From Dryococelus australis (Eukaryota > Arthropoda > Insecta > Phasmatodea > Phasmatidae), in contig CM057003.1 of NCBI GenBank assembly GCA_029891345.1, positions 11,758,709-11,822,708 of the forward strand: a DNA stretch of 64,000 nucleotides, in the 5' to 3' direction. How positions within the stretch are numbered: the stretch's first letter is position 1; the number at the start of each line of letters is the position of its first letter. The position numbers and the translations under genes are program-made. The notes under the pieces were generated by a model. That model was not told where the DNA came from and ran no database searches. It saw nothing but the letters and a program-made list of their open reading frames with translations. This document shows, piece by piece, positions 55,185-64,000 of the stretch.

Positions 55185-55237
55185 TCTGAGTTACTGCGGC
55201 CCCACTTGGAATAACGCTAGCAACTGGACCACTAAGT
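54868..55237 (-). repeat. Second 38-bp tRNA-head-like array
   Basis: 38-bp units start at 54868 (worn), 54906, 54944, 54982, 55020, 55058, 55096 and 55200. On the minus strand intact units read GGTAGCTCAGTGGCTAGAAC, an excellent box-A/D-arm match, then CCAATAGTGGGGCC. The 55096 unit is split by (AT)n. No box B is evident beside it. The period and the TGGGGCC junction are those of the 11.9-kb array. Confidence 0.9.
55105..55182. repeat. (AT)n microsatellite inside the array
   Basis: 39 AT units within one 38-bp unit, grown from its GATATA-like sequence. Confidence 0.97.
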
Positions 55238-56411
55238 CTTTTTGGAAGGAAAGATTTACAGACTATAGATAACATAGAAAGGAGAAATTATGAATTTTTT
55301 TTAACGATGCTTTTCTATGCAGTAATAGATCCTAAGAAAAGCTTAATCTAAGAATTTTCCTGAAGGAAATGAGATACTTTAACGGGATAAAAAGTAGCCT
55401 ATGTCACTCCCCGGTCCTCCAAACTATATCTGTGTAAAAATTTTCTTCGATGCGTTGTTCCGTTTTAACGTGAAAGAAGGACAAACAAAGACACTTCCCC
55501 ATTTACCTAGTGGTGAGGATATAGTTGAAGGCGAAAATGTGACAGTGAGAGGGGCTTAACTCGCGAGAAAGTGTTCCATGCTCTGTATATCACGTGCAGG
55601 GCCGTGACATGCGAGCGCGGCCACTCAGTGTTAAATGATGCCAGAGTCTCGGGCGTGTGAGCGCATGCTCAGAGTTGTCGTGCGAACACATGTGGGACCC
55701 AGCACCGCGACCCTTGTTTTTATCTCGCGTGAACGCACGCAGTATGTGGGATTGCGTACCGAGACCCCTGTTCTTATGATGTGTCGACAATTATAATACG
55801 ATTTGTTTATGACAATTAAAGTTTTCCCTTAGTTGTCGCACAGTTCGTGGAGTGAGTTGTTCCGAATGTTTACTGGAGCTCTTTGTAATGCCGGCAACAA
55901 TTATAATAATTATCTGCGAACTACGAAGGTGGATGTGTAGACGTAAAAAGTTTTAATAGTTTGCAGTATTTTAGTCTTGATACTCCAACTTGCAGTTTAG
56001 TTGAGAGCTGATATGCGACGATGGACATTTTGCCATTGACAGGCGGGTGAATCCAATGACCATACGTTTCTTCTAAACATCTAAGATTCGTAATTTATGC
56101 TTAACAAATTTGGTTATGTTCTGGGATATTTTATTTGTTAAATTCACAACTGTATTATTTATTTCCACATATACGAGAAAAATGGGTTTTTTTTTTTTGC
56201 TTACAGGTGTTGAGGTTTTTGCCACCATATTTATCGTTACGTCAAACTTTTTAATTTTTGTTTCGGTTTATGCGTAAATATGTTGTATGTTTGCATATTT
56301 AATTACTCTGATTGATTTTTGGTAGAATTTGGCTTCCAGTTTTTGTATAAGTATTGCATGTTATTTTGTGTATTTAATTTTTTTTTTTTTTTTTTCCATT
56401 CTTGTAAACAG
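55238..56411. other. Anonymous sequence
   Basis: No gene or repeat recognised. T runs at 56187-56198 and 56380-56396. Confidence 0.4.
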
Positions 56412-56510
56412 TTCCAGAAATTGAGAAAGTCCAAAGAAATGTCGAGTTTAATTCAAGTACACCACTCTCACGAAAACGAAAATTTCAATTTTCCCCATTC
56501 ATACAAATAA
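56412..56510 (+). other. Candidate terminal exon (weak)
   Basis: A 17-T tract, then CCATTCTTGTAAACAG, makes a good acceptor. The following 32 codons read FQKLRKSKEMSSLIQVHHSH and on to FPHSYK before TAA. It is hydrophilic, unlike the AT-driven frames around it. No polyadenylation signal is obvious within 100 bases. Unknown family. Confidence 0.18.
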
Positions 56511-57353
56511 CATCTCTGCATCTTCGAGGCGTATTTCATCCTGGAGGTCATGGCCATCTAGTTGTTTTTAGATATTAAATATCTCATCGCCAATGTAACG
56601 CATAACGAGTTCTAATACATATACGCCTGTTAAACTTAAATTTTAGGAGATTTCGAAAGGAAACGCAACAAGATATTCAGCTGCATTTTTGATTCGATAC
56701 ACGGAGTTTACGTGCCTACGTGAGGCGTCATGATATGGCACTAGAAACGACGAAGTTTTAATCGCGCGTAAAAGTGTAACGTAGTGATTGTTACGTGTGA
56801 CGTAAAGTGATCGTAATCCCGTCCTCAGCCCTGATAAACGACACTAAACACCGTGAATCAGACATAACCGTACTGCAACGCAGCACCAGCAATATTCGGG
56901 AATGAAAATGGACAACCACGTTGTTATGATGTGATCGGGCCTTAAAGCAGACAGCACTGCCTGGTCACACTTTTAAACACTAAACCAGGACGCGAGCGGG
57001 ATTGCAACAACTCAACTCATTGTGGTAATCACATCACCGCGCGCAGTCAGTTGCAGAAATACCCTCCACTGGCCAGCAATCGGGGACAACTACGCGATGA
57101 TATAGGCCACCACGACTTTGGGCACGTCGCATGTCCTCGCCAGGCCATCGCCAAGAGGAGGACACAGATGTCCGATCACCGATAACCACCTACCAGAACA
57201 TAGCCTCCGGAACCACGATTAAGGTGGGGACATTCCAGTTAGTTTGTGGCGTCAAACAAATACTCACGACAGGTTAATTGTATAATGAATTCAATGTAAG
57301 CTCCCCGAGTAATTAATATTCACGTAATATAGTATTGCATGTTAATCATGCTA
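56511..57353. other. Anonymous sequence
   Basis: Nothing recognised. Confidence 0.4.
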
Positions 57354-57591
57354 TAGGCTGTTCACGGTAAAGTGCGCACTTTTTAAGGCCCTCCCAACAG
57401 GCATTGACCACTAATAAATATATCGTATTGCAGCCTCAGGCATTAAATTTTGAGGGGGGTGGTATGTATACACTGTATTTATTGGTCACATTGAAATGCT
57501 TATATTAAAAAGCAGCAGGAAGATGGAAATTTGATGAAAGGAAAAAATTAGAAGGGCCTTAAAAAGTGTTCACTTTACCGTGAACAGCGTG
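57354..57591 (+). mobile_element. MITE-A copy, TA-flanked
   Basis: TAGGCTGTTCACGGTAAAGT after TA and TTTACCGTGAACAGCG near GTA. With the copy at 30369 it shares AAGGCCCTCCCAACAG-like and GGGCCTTAAAAAGTG blocks, a subgroup of MITE-A. Confidence 0.94.
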
Positions 57592-57593
57592 TA

Positions 57594-58227
57594 ATAAACC
57601 ACGCCATTCACAGTAGTGCTGTGCCAAATCGTCTCTCATCATTCAGTTACGCTCCTGTGTGTGAGTTTCATGTGTGAGTTATGACCATAAGCTAAACGCA
57701 TAACAACGTGGTCAGAATCGATACGTAGGGCAGCCGGACGGGATTGAAATGATGACCGCGCGGGTAAACTACATCCACGGCAACAACGTGACCGCGATCT
57801 CTCGGCTTTTCTTCCGCAGAATCTTGAGCAGTTCGACGTTAAGCGTCGTCCAGTTTTTTTTTTTTTTTAGAGCAGAAACGTGCTCCACTTTGAAAACGTG
57901 CGCCGCGAAAACTGAGCGTGTTTCAAAAACGTTGTTAGCAGCTGCGTAACCAAAATTGCATAAAAATTGCACAACTTCAACAACTTCAACTCCAATCACC
58001 GCAATCCCTTATTGCGGTGATTGGATTTTAGACTCGTAGACGATGTTACCCAGTTAAAATACCCCGACTCAGGAAATATGCAAGTGACTTAGATCACGTA
58101 AAGTAGCGATTACCAGTTTTCGGATATCGGTGATCGTATCACTAGAGAGACTACAAAACTCTGCATTTGCCGTTATCTTAATTCAATGACATAGGTGCAG
58201 GTAATGGGCTACTTCACGTTACTACAT
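57594..58227. other. Anonymous sequence with a perfect hairpin
   Basis: 57991-58025 has 15-base perfect arms TCCAATCACCGCAAT and ATTGCGGTGATTGGA around CCCTT. The 66- and 76-codon frames opposite each other at 57749-57999 are unrecognised. Confidence 0.6.
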
Positions 58228-58300
58228 ACCGTGTATAGTCCATTCGGTATTTTCACACGTTTTAAATCAAACCTTAGAAAAATTCGTTTCGAGTATTTAT
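58228..58300 (+). mobile_element. MITE-C left-end fragment
   Basis: TATAGTCCATTCGGTATTTT, CACACGTTTTAAATCAAACC and TTAGAAAAA match MITE-C termini; the rest is absent. Confidence 0.7.
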
Positions 58301-59232
58301 CATGCGTAGAAAAACTTCTGCTTCTGTTCGGTAGTAGACGATTAATAACTGGTTTCCTTCTTTCGAATAAATGTTCGAGTATACCACCACAACAATATTA
58401 ATCAGACTGCCCCCCTCCTCTTATGGGCATTGCAGTATGTTTATCTTATGTTGGCGACATTCGATTATTCGTCAAGTAGTTGTGCATCACCATCCCAAAA
58501 ATAGTTTTCTTTTTCTCAAAACTTCCTTTTTCTTTTAATGGGAGATATTAAACTTTTTCTTTTTTATTTTCAATAAAGACATTAACAATGTTTCTAAAAA
58601 AAATTAATTTGTGATATATTTAAGTGAACCTTGTAAAAACCTTCGACTATGGCCGACGTGGTTATTCTATTTGCGAATAAAACAAATTGCCGCGTACTGA
58701 TTCAAACATTTTTATACTAGAAGTATTATTTTCTGGCGGTTGCACGTTAAAAAATTTTCGCTAATGAAATACCATCAAGTGATCCTGCAATTTAAAAGAG
58801 TCTACTGTGCCGTGTTGTGACAAATCCTTATAAACACACCTTGTACGATATTTAATTTAGTAAGTTATCATGCCCAACTTCTCAACAGAATGAGCAGCGA
58901 CAATCATTAGCATGCCGAAAATAATATTAGAGATGTTATACACTACCGTTTAACGTTTTTATCTCACGATCATTCCGGCCAGTCAGATAGCTGACTTAAA
59001 CTTTGTTATGGTACAGCAGTAAGAAAACCAGATGCGGATGTAAGCCCGCCCTGTGTTTATCTGAGAATTAAGTGAAATATCTCGGGATTATTTATACGAG
59101 TTCCACGTGTACCAAAAGCATTCGGATAGTAAATAAGCGTTTTTTCCTTAATAGTTAATACAGGCCTTTTCTAATATAAATTGATTGGAAGGATACAAAA
59201 ATAAACATCACTTGCCATCTTATTGTAAAGTT
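58301..59232. other. Anonymous AT-rich sequence
   Basis: No gene or repeat recognised. Confidence 0.4.
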
Positions 59233-59671
59233 TATAGTCTACTCACGATTTATTCACACTTTTTGAATCGAATCTTGGAAAAATCACCCCGTGTATGACG
59301 AGTTTAGTTACTTCCTAAATATGTTATTTATCACGAGCGTTTCATACCTCTGTCAACATAAAGTAGGCCTATCCCATTTTTCATTAAATTGTCGTTTTAC
59401 TTTTTTGTTTATAAATGATAATATTCCAGTTATAGCAATTAATTAATATGAACAATAACAGTGGCAAGACGTGTGTTGGTAGCGCCTAGTAAGCAATAAC
59501 TCTAATGCAAAATATGAATACATCTGAGTGCGCACGAATTTGCTGCGTTGTCCTTTGGTATAATTTTCTAGACTTAGTTAAGCTTAGTTTGCACGAGGCG
59601 GAGGAATATTCAGGAAGTAGAACTTAAGCAGGGTATCATAAATAATGTGATGTAACCTTGAATGGATTATA
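59233..59671 (+). mobile_element. MITE-C reference copy
   Basis: The left end TATAGTCTACTCACGATTTA and right end TAACCTTGAATGGATTATA are inverted, with TA at both outer edges. Interior CCCGTGTATGACGAGTTTAG, GTGTTGGTAGCGCCTAGTAA, GAGGCGGAGGAATATTCAGG. 439 bp uninterrupted, non-coding. Confidence 0.93.
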
Positions 59672-59704
59672 ATATGATCGGTAATTATTGTTTATATTTT
59701 GAAT

Positions 59705-59780
59705 TATATATACGAGGCCACCAAAATCTCTTACGTGCTTAGGGCCTCTAAATCTCTTAATACAGCCCTGCTTAGTGAGA
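59705..59780 (-). repeat. Inverted partner of the CAGGGCCGGATTAAGA repeat
   Basis: AGGGCCTCTAAATCTCTTAA and TACAGCCCTGCTTAG are the reverse of the motif at 38401. Confidence 0.5.
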
Positions 59781-60378
59781 AACTTGTAAAACTAATGTTG
59801 AATTTTAACAAGCAAGTGTTGTAAACATCATTTTTTATGACAACTGAGTTACATAAACATCTTATGTTTTCTTAAATAACGTGTTTTAAATATACAATAT
59901 TTGAGATGTAGAGTTCCAAGAACGTTTATGGCAACTAGTTTCCAAATAATCGTCTGTTAATAGCATAAAATAATCTTACCATACAGTTTTCGAAAAATCT
60001 GATATTTTATTTTGTCTTACTATGTACAGTCTTCGTTTATGCTCAGGTGACACCTGTGATCTGACTCTTCTACCATGTATGTGAAAGTTGAAAGATCCTT
60101 TGGTAATTTGGAATCAATTTCTTCATCGATAATGACACACGCTCAGAGTGTAAACGAGGGTAGAAAATCCAGTGGTATCTCTCCAACCGGTTATTTGATC
60201 TATCTCCATTGAGCATTAGCAAGGCGCTCTCTCGAAGACCTGCTACTCAGCCTGCTGGTACTAGTGATGTAGCGATTGCAATCTTTTCATCCATCCTAAG
60301 GTATTTTAAGTTATTATAAAATAACTAATTAAATTAATTTTTATTTTGATATGTTCTGCAGGTATGTTGTGCAGAAAA
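59781..60378. other. Anonymous sequence
   Basis: Nothing recognised. Confidence 0.4.
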
Positions 60379-60681
60379 CGTCTTTAGCAAAATAAAGTGA
60401 ACTTTGTCATGAACACATTCACAAACAAAATAGTGGGGAAGAAGGTTTTGTTGCTTACTTTATGAGGCACCTCGGAGTATGTGAAACGTTTTCTTAAATG
60501 ATATCAGTAAGAATACCAGTCTTTAATATACGTCTTTAGCAAAATAAAGTGAACTTTGTCATGAACACATTCACAAACAAAACAGTGGGGAAGAAGGTTT
60601 TGTTGCTTACTTTATGAGGCACCTCGGAGTATGTGAAACGTTTTCTTAAATGATATCAGTAAGAATACCAGTCTTTAATAT
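60379..60681 (+). repeat. 152-bp tandem duplication
   Basis: 60379-60530 and 60531-60681 are the same sequence. I see one substitution (AAATAGTGG/AAACAGTGG) and an end difference. Either a very recent duplication or an assembly artefact. Confidence 0.97.
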
Positions 60682-61990
60682 GTTTAGAAGCTCAAAATAA
60701 CTGCGCATTACTAAGATATCTGAATCTGTCGCAAAGGATTTTTCGAATCAGAGTTTCCGTGTTCAAAACACGTTAAACCGTTGGATGAGTGCATCGTTTT
60801 AGATGTATTTTTAGGAAAATGATTTACATACCGGACACGCTTAAACATGTTGGAAATAGTTAAATTTTTATTAGCTCCATGGACGCATGTCTACACTGTA
60901 AAAAGACGAATAACAGCAAGGAATTAAGAATTCGAGCCATGTTTTTACACAACGTATTCGAGAATGCGTTAGGGAAACTATTGCCAAAATGTTTCTTGTA
61001 CAACTACAATTAAATATTGTATCCATACAATAAATTGTTTTCAAGAACATACAAAAAGTTGAAATATACACGGAATCTACAATACTTGTTTATTGAAACA
61101 TGAAGTAAGTTTTGTACATTCCGCAGTGACGTTTCGTGAAATGAGCTCTTATTTACTCGTAGTGTTAAAAACAATAACTGTGGCTCCCAGATTTCAAAAT
61201 AATTGTTTGTGTGTAAAAATATAAAAAATACAAGTTATTGGGATATCTAAACTATTTCTCTCAGATCAGTAATTGATTAAAGTCGTCTTTCAACAAGTTT
61301 CGCAGCAGGAAGCCGGGTCGTTCGGTAGCAATAATGATTATATAAAAATACTACCATAGTAATTGGCAAGCAATATCTATGAAGATTATAAAAAGGGGGT
61401 AGGGGGAGGAAACACCTGTTAAGAGCGGACATTAGTTAAAAATTATTTTCTAAATTTTTAGCATATTGCGTATATTTTTGCTGCAAAATGGAATAACAGT
61501 CCGAAAAAAAAAACTGTCAATGGCTAAAAATTACTTTTCAAAATCGAATTAAAAGAATTTTAAAATATTTTGTTCGTTTTATTTGCACAATTCTCAAAAA
61601 TTAACAAATTTACTATGTACCCTAGGATACAGCGCAATATAATTGCATCCTCAGAATTCCATGGAAATTTGCTATGCGACTCCCTCTACTTTAATCTTTA
61701 ATTTTTGACAAAAATGTATGTCAAAATATAAGTTAAATCCTTACTGCAGGTGAAGCAAAAGTAACCTTTCGAAATTTGTACTAATTAAGATTTCGGTTTA
61801 AAATTTCGCATTCGGATTTTGAAAACAATTATTTAGTATTTTTGCCAAGTGGCTCGTATTAATATGTCACGAGATCATAAATATAGAAAAAACATTAACT
61901 CTTGAAGACTTGAAGCGGTGCCTGAGCGAGGCTTTGACTATGCCAGACATTCCATTAGCTTGCCACGTGTAGTTCCTTCGTGCGTGATGT
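60682..61990. other. Anonymous AT-rich sequence
   Basis: No gene or repeat recognised. Confidence 0.4.
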
Positions 61991-62156
61991 TAATACGGCA
62001 GGCACAGACGATTCGTACACTGCTGCAAGCTGGCGTGAATGCAATGACATTGCGCATGCGCGGGAAGTGTCCCGTGGATAGAAGGAGAGTCGAGGAGTGC
62101 CTTAGACGGCCGTACAGGCTCTGTACCTCACGAGAACTACAATGTGGTAAGTAGGT
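61990..62156 (+). promoter_or_regulatory. Possible promoter / first exon with NRF1-type palindrome
   Basis: GCGCATGCGC at 62052-62061 is the palindromic core of NRF1 (erect wing in flies) sites, which in animals are concentrated at promoters. An ATG at 62056 opens a frame (MRGKCPVDRRRVEECLRRPY and on) running into AATGTG|GTAAGTAG, a strong splice donor at about 62150. The segment is GC-richer than its AT-rich flanks. No TATA box. Gene identity unknown. Confidence 0.25.
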
Positions 62157-62205
62157 CGGGCTTAACTTCTCAACAGAGAGGTCATCAGAGACGGGGCAAG
62201 CTGCA

Positions 62206-62951
62206 CTCAGAGAAAATCGAACAGAATATTTGTTTGTATAGGGCCAACTAGTTGCCCTAACAAATTGTTGAGCAAACAAAATTTGAAAAGCAACAGTATA
62301 ACTTTTGTTTGTCTAACAAAATATATGTTTGAGTAAACAAAATCTCTGTGTTGGGCCAAAAAAAAAAAAAAAAAAAAAATTAGACTGTCAACTGTGTTGG
62401 TGAATCCACTGTATATATTTGTTTGGCCACTCGTTTGACTGCCTGCCTTCGTTCGAAAATACAGCTCGAGAGTTTGTTTGTGTTTTTCGTGACAATTAGG
62501 ATAGTAACCGTGTTTGTTAGTGCATCTATTGCTGCTTAACAATCGTATAAACACATTAATAAAACAATGCAATAAGAAACTGACAAGTAAAGCTGTAAAA
62601 CTTGAAATATTTCTTTGTACACGTTGCCCAATATTTGTAATATATCTATGTAAAAGCTTTCCGGTGTTATCAGTTGTCATATTAGTTGAGATTACCAATG
62701 CGTAGCGCTCAGACACAGATGATATTGGTTCGTATCTCGGTCGAACTTATGAATTTCTTTACATCGGCCCAAACTGTTTAATGTACATATAGCGAAACAA
62801 ATATCTAGTTCCACAAACCAAATTGTACAGTTTGAGGCAACAACGAAATAATTTGGTTTCAGTAACAAAATATTTCATTCCTCCTGTACAAAAGAAATAA
62901 TTTGGTTGCACCAAACAAATCCTCTTTGATACAACAAAACCTTTTTCTGAG
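62206..62951 (-). mobile_element. REP-M copy 2, TIR element
   Basis: The left end CTCAGAGAAAATCGAACAGA and inverted right end CTCAGAAAAAGGTTTTGTTG frame an interior with TTTGTTTG/CAAACAAA words at both sides. The minus-strand 169-codon frame inside (62207-62716) is not recognised as a transposase. It shares ends with 784-1336. Confidence 0.65.
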
Positions 62952-62993
62952 TCTGCTCAGAGAAGAAATCACGGGGGATGTATTGCCCACGAC

Positions 62994-63287
62994 TAGAGAC
63001 CTGCAAAATTCGCGTTATCAATTGAGGACATTTTAAGCTTAAAAACACTTTAACCTATGCAATACGTTTGTCGTTGGACAACTCTGTATTTGCACGCCCC
63101 GCACGACTCCGTGCCAATAAATGCACCCTTCACAATTGTGTGCCGCAATCACGTGCAGTTCACTGAGGAAGGGTGTAATTCCACATTTATGCAGCAGCCA
63201 GTGGAGAAACGACGCCGGCTCGAGTATATACAATACTGTGAATTTTAACTTGCTACCAAAAAAAATAACGAGGATTTTGCAGATCCA
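62994..63287 (+). mobile_element. hAT-like MITE (second subtype)
   Basis: Begins TAGAGACCTGCAAAATTCGC and ends AGGATTTTGCAGATCCA. The interior matches 43229-43463. Flanks CCCACGAC and nearby CCACGAC suggest a target duplication with one end shifted by a few bases. Confidence 0.85.
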
Positions 63288-63460
63288 CGACCACGACCTG
63301 GGGGAAGGATCCATCCCAGCATTCGCCGGGGGTGATTTCGATAAACCGCGGAAAACCGGAACTTGGATGGGCGGTTGTGGATTCGAACCCAGGTCCTCTC
63401 GGATGCGAGTCTCGGAAGTTTTGCCTCAGAGCTGCCTCGCTCGACAACCACAATATAACA
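63288..63460 (-). repeat. SINE-2 copy
   Basis: Plus-strand reading: CCCAGCATTCGCCGGGGGTG, ATAAACCGCGGAAAACCGG, GGATTCGAACCCAGGTCCTC and TCGGATGCGAGTC. In reverse this is a tRNA-like box B (GGGTTCGAATCC) followed by a conserved body. It adjoins the hAT-like MITE. The head near 63430-63460 is only weakly tRNA-like. Confidence 0.8.
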
Positions 63461-64000
63461 CGTGTCCACGCATGCACGTTTTCTTCACTAGGCCAGCAAA
63501 ATTTACGATTTTTATTTTTATTTTTTCATTTTGCGAGATTGCCGTGGAGATAAATCAAACACAGAAACGTGCTTTACTTGTTCTGTGGCCAAAGCTGATT
63601 ACGGACAAAAATACCGAAATCAAATTATTTCTTGAGTAAAAACACTCCAACTAAAACCAATTAAAACGCAATAATAAAAATGCATTAATTCCAGAACAAA
63701 GTTATTACATTCTTATTAAATCATTTTAATTGGTTTTGAATTTAACTTTTTATTTGGATATTATTATACTTTTATGTGCTCTCGTAACCAGCTTCGGCAA
63801 TAAAAAGGGTAACAAATTTCTGAGTTTAATTTGGAAACGTTAATTTTTTATTATGAGAAAGCAACCGTATAACGAAACTTATATACATACGGTTTATTCT
63901 TTCGGACCTGTGTCAAACTGTCATAACTGCGCTGGTGTAGACGAGATGGTAATGCGCGAATTCAACATATTTTTAAAGGTGGGTAACGATTTGGCTGTTG
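63461..64000. other. Anonymous AT-rich sequence
   Basis: The 172-codon frame 63121-63639 runs through a MITE and SINE-2 and is incidental. Nothing else recognised to the window end. Confidence 0.45.

Noticed and set aside
62207-62716. 169-codon minus-strand protein inside REP-M
   Set aside because: Contains a poly-Phe tract from a T run and no transposase motif; the related copy at 784-1336 has no such frame.
63121-63639. 172-codon protein
   Set aside because: Runs across a MITE end and SINE-2, so it is a chance frame.

Overview
This window looks like repeat-dominated intergenic or intronic DNA from a large animal genome, probably an insect. It is AT-rich with GC-rich islands. It carries tRNA-headed SINEs, many small terminal-inverted-repeat elements (MITEs), microsatellites and minisatellites. 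No reading frame on either strand exceeds 172 codons, and none of those present resembles a protein family I recognise. I see no rRNA, no intact tRNA gene, no operon-like layout and no CRISPR. The taxon is an inference from the repeat style; an orthopteroid or stick-insect-like genome is a guess.

Much of the window can be assigned to repeats that recur inside it. (1) MITE-A (about 237 bp) and MITE-B (about 420 bp) share a terminus built on GGCTGTTCACGGTAAAGTGA and are flanked by TA. I count 10 A and 14 B copies or fragments. (2) MITE-C (about 440 bp) has termini around a GCGGTTTCTTC core and 8 copies or fragments. (3) hAT-like MITEs (240-300 bp) start TAGRGAYNG, several with exact or near-exact 8-bp target duplications, in 8 copies. 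(4) SINE-1 is tRNA-headed, with 6 copies plus a tail scrap. SINE-2 has 3 copies or fragments. SINE-3 has one copy with a 10-bp target duplication. (5) REP-G is a GC-rich CCAATCAG-bearing repeat. (6) REP-I, REP-M and TIR-K each occur at two or three distant sites. (7) TIR-S, TIR-P and TIR-Q are single elements with inverted ends.

Layout. 0-9 kb: REP-I, SINE-1, REP-M with a 37-bp tandem array, a 31-bp minisatellite (3.0-3.5 kb), MITE-B copies, TIR-Q and a MITE-C. 9-20 kb: MITE-B, SINE-1, MITE-A, an array of 38-bp tRNA-head units (11.9 kb), REP-G, then mostly anonymous AT-rich DNA. 20-32 kb: dense hAT-like MITEs, MITE-A/B and SINE-1, plus two CpG-rich segments near 26 and 27.7 kb. 32-45 kb: a 60-bp satellite born from a MITE-A end, TIR-S, a nested pile-up with a MITE-C palindrome (39.6-41.0 kb), and a 9-bp GC-rich minisatellite (44.3 kb). 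45-64 kb: TIR-K pair, a cluster of nuclear-receptor-like sites (50.5-51.2 kb), a second tRNA-head array (54.9 kb), a 152-bp duplication (60.4 kb), a possible promoter/first exon near 62.05 kb, REP-M, and a final hAT-like MITE followed by SINE-2.

No transposase is encoded here, so every DNA element appears non-autonomous. Four short stretches have splice-site context and could be exons of a host gene, all at low confidence. The most unusual signals are tandem arrays that arose from parts of mobile elements: tRNA box-A heads, a MITE terminus plus flank, and a minisatellite that replaced a MITE end.
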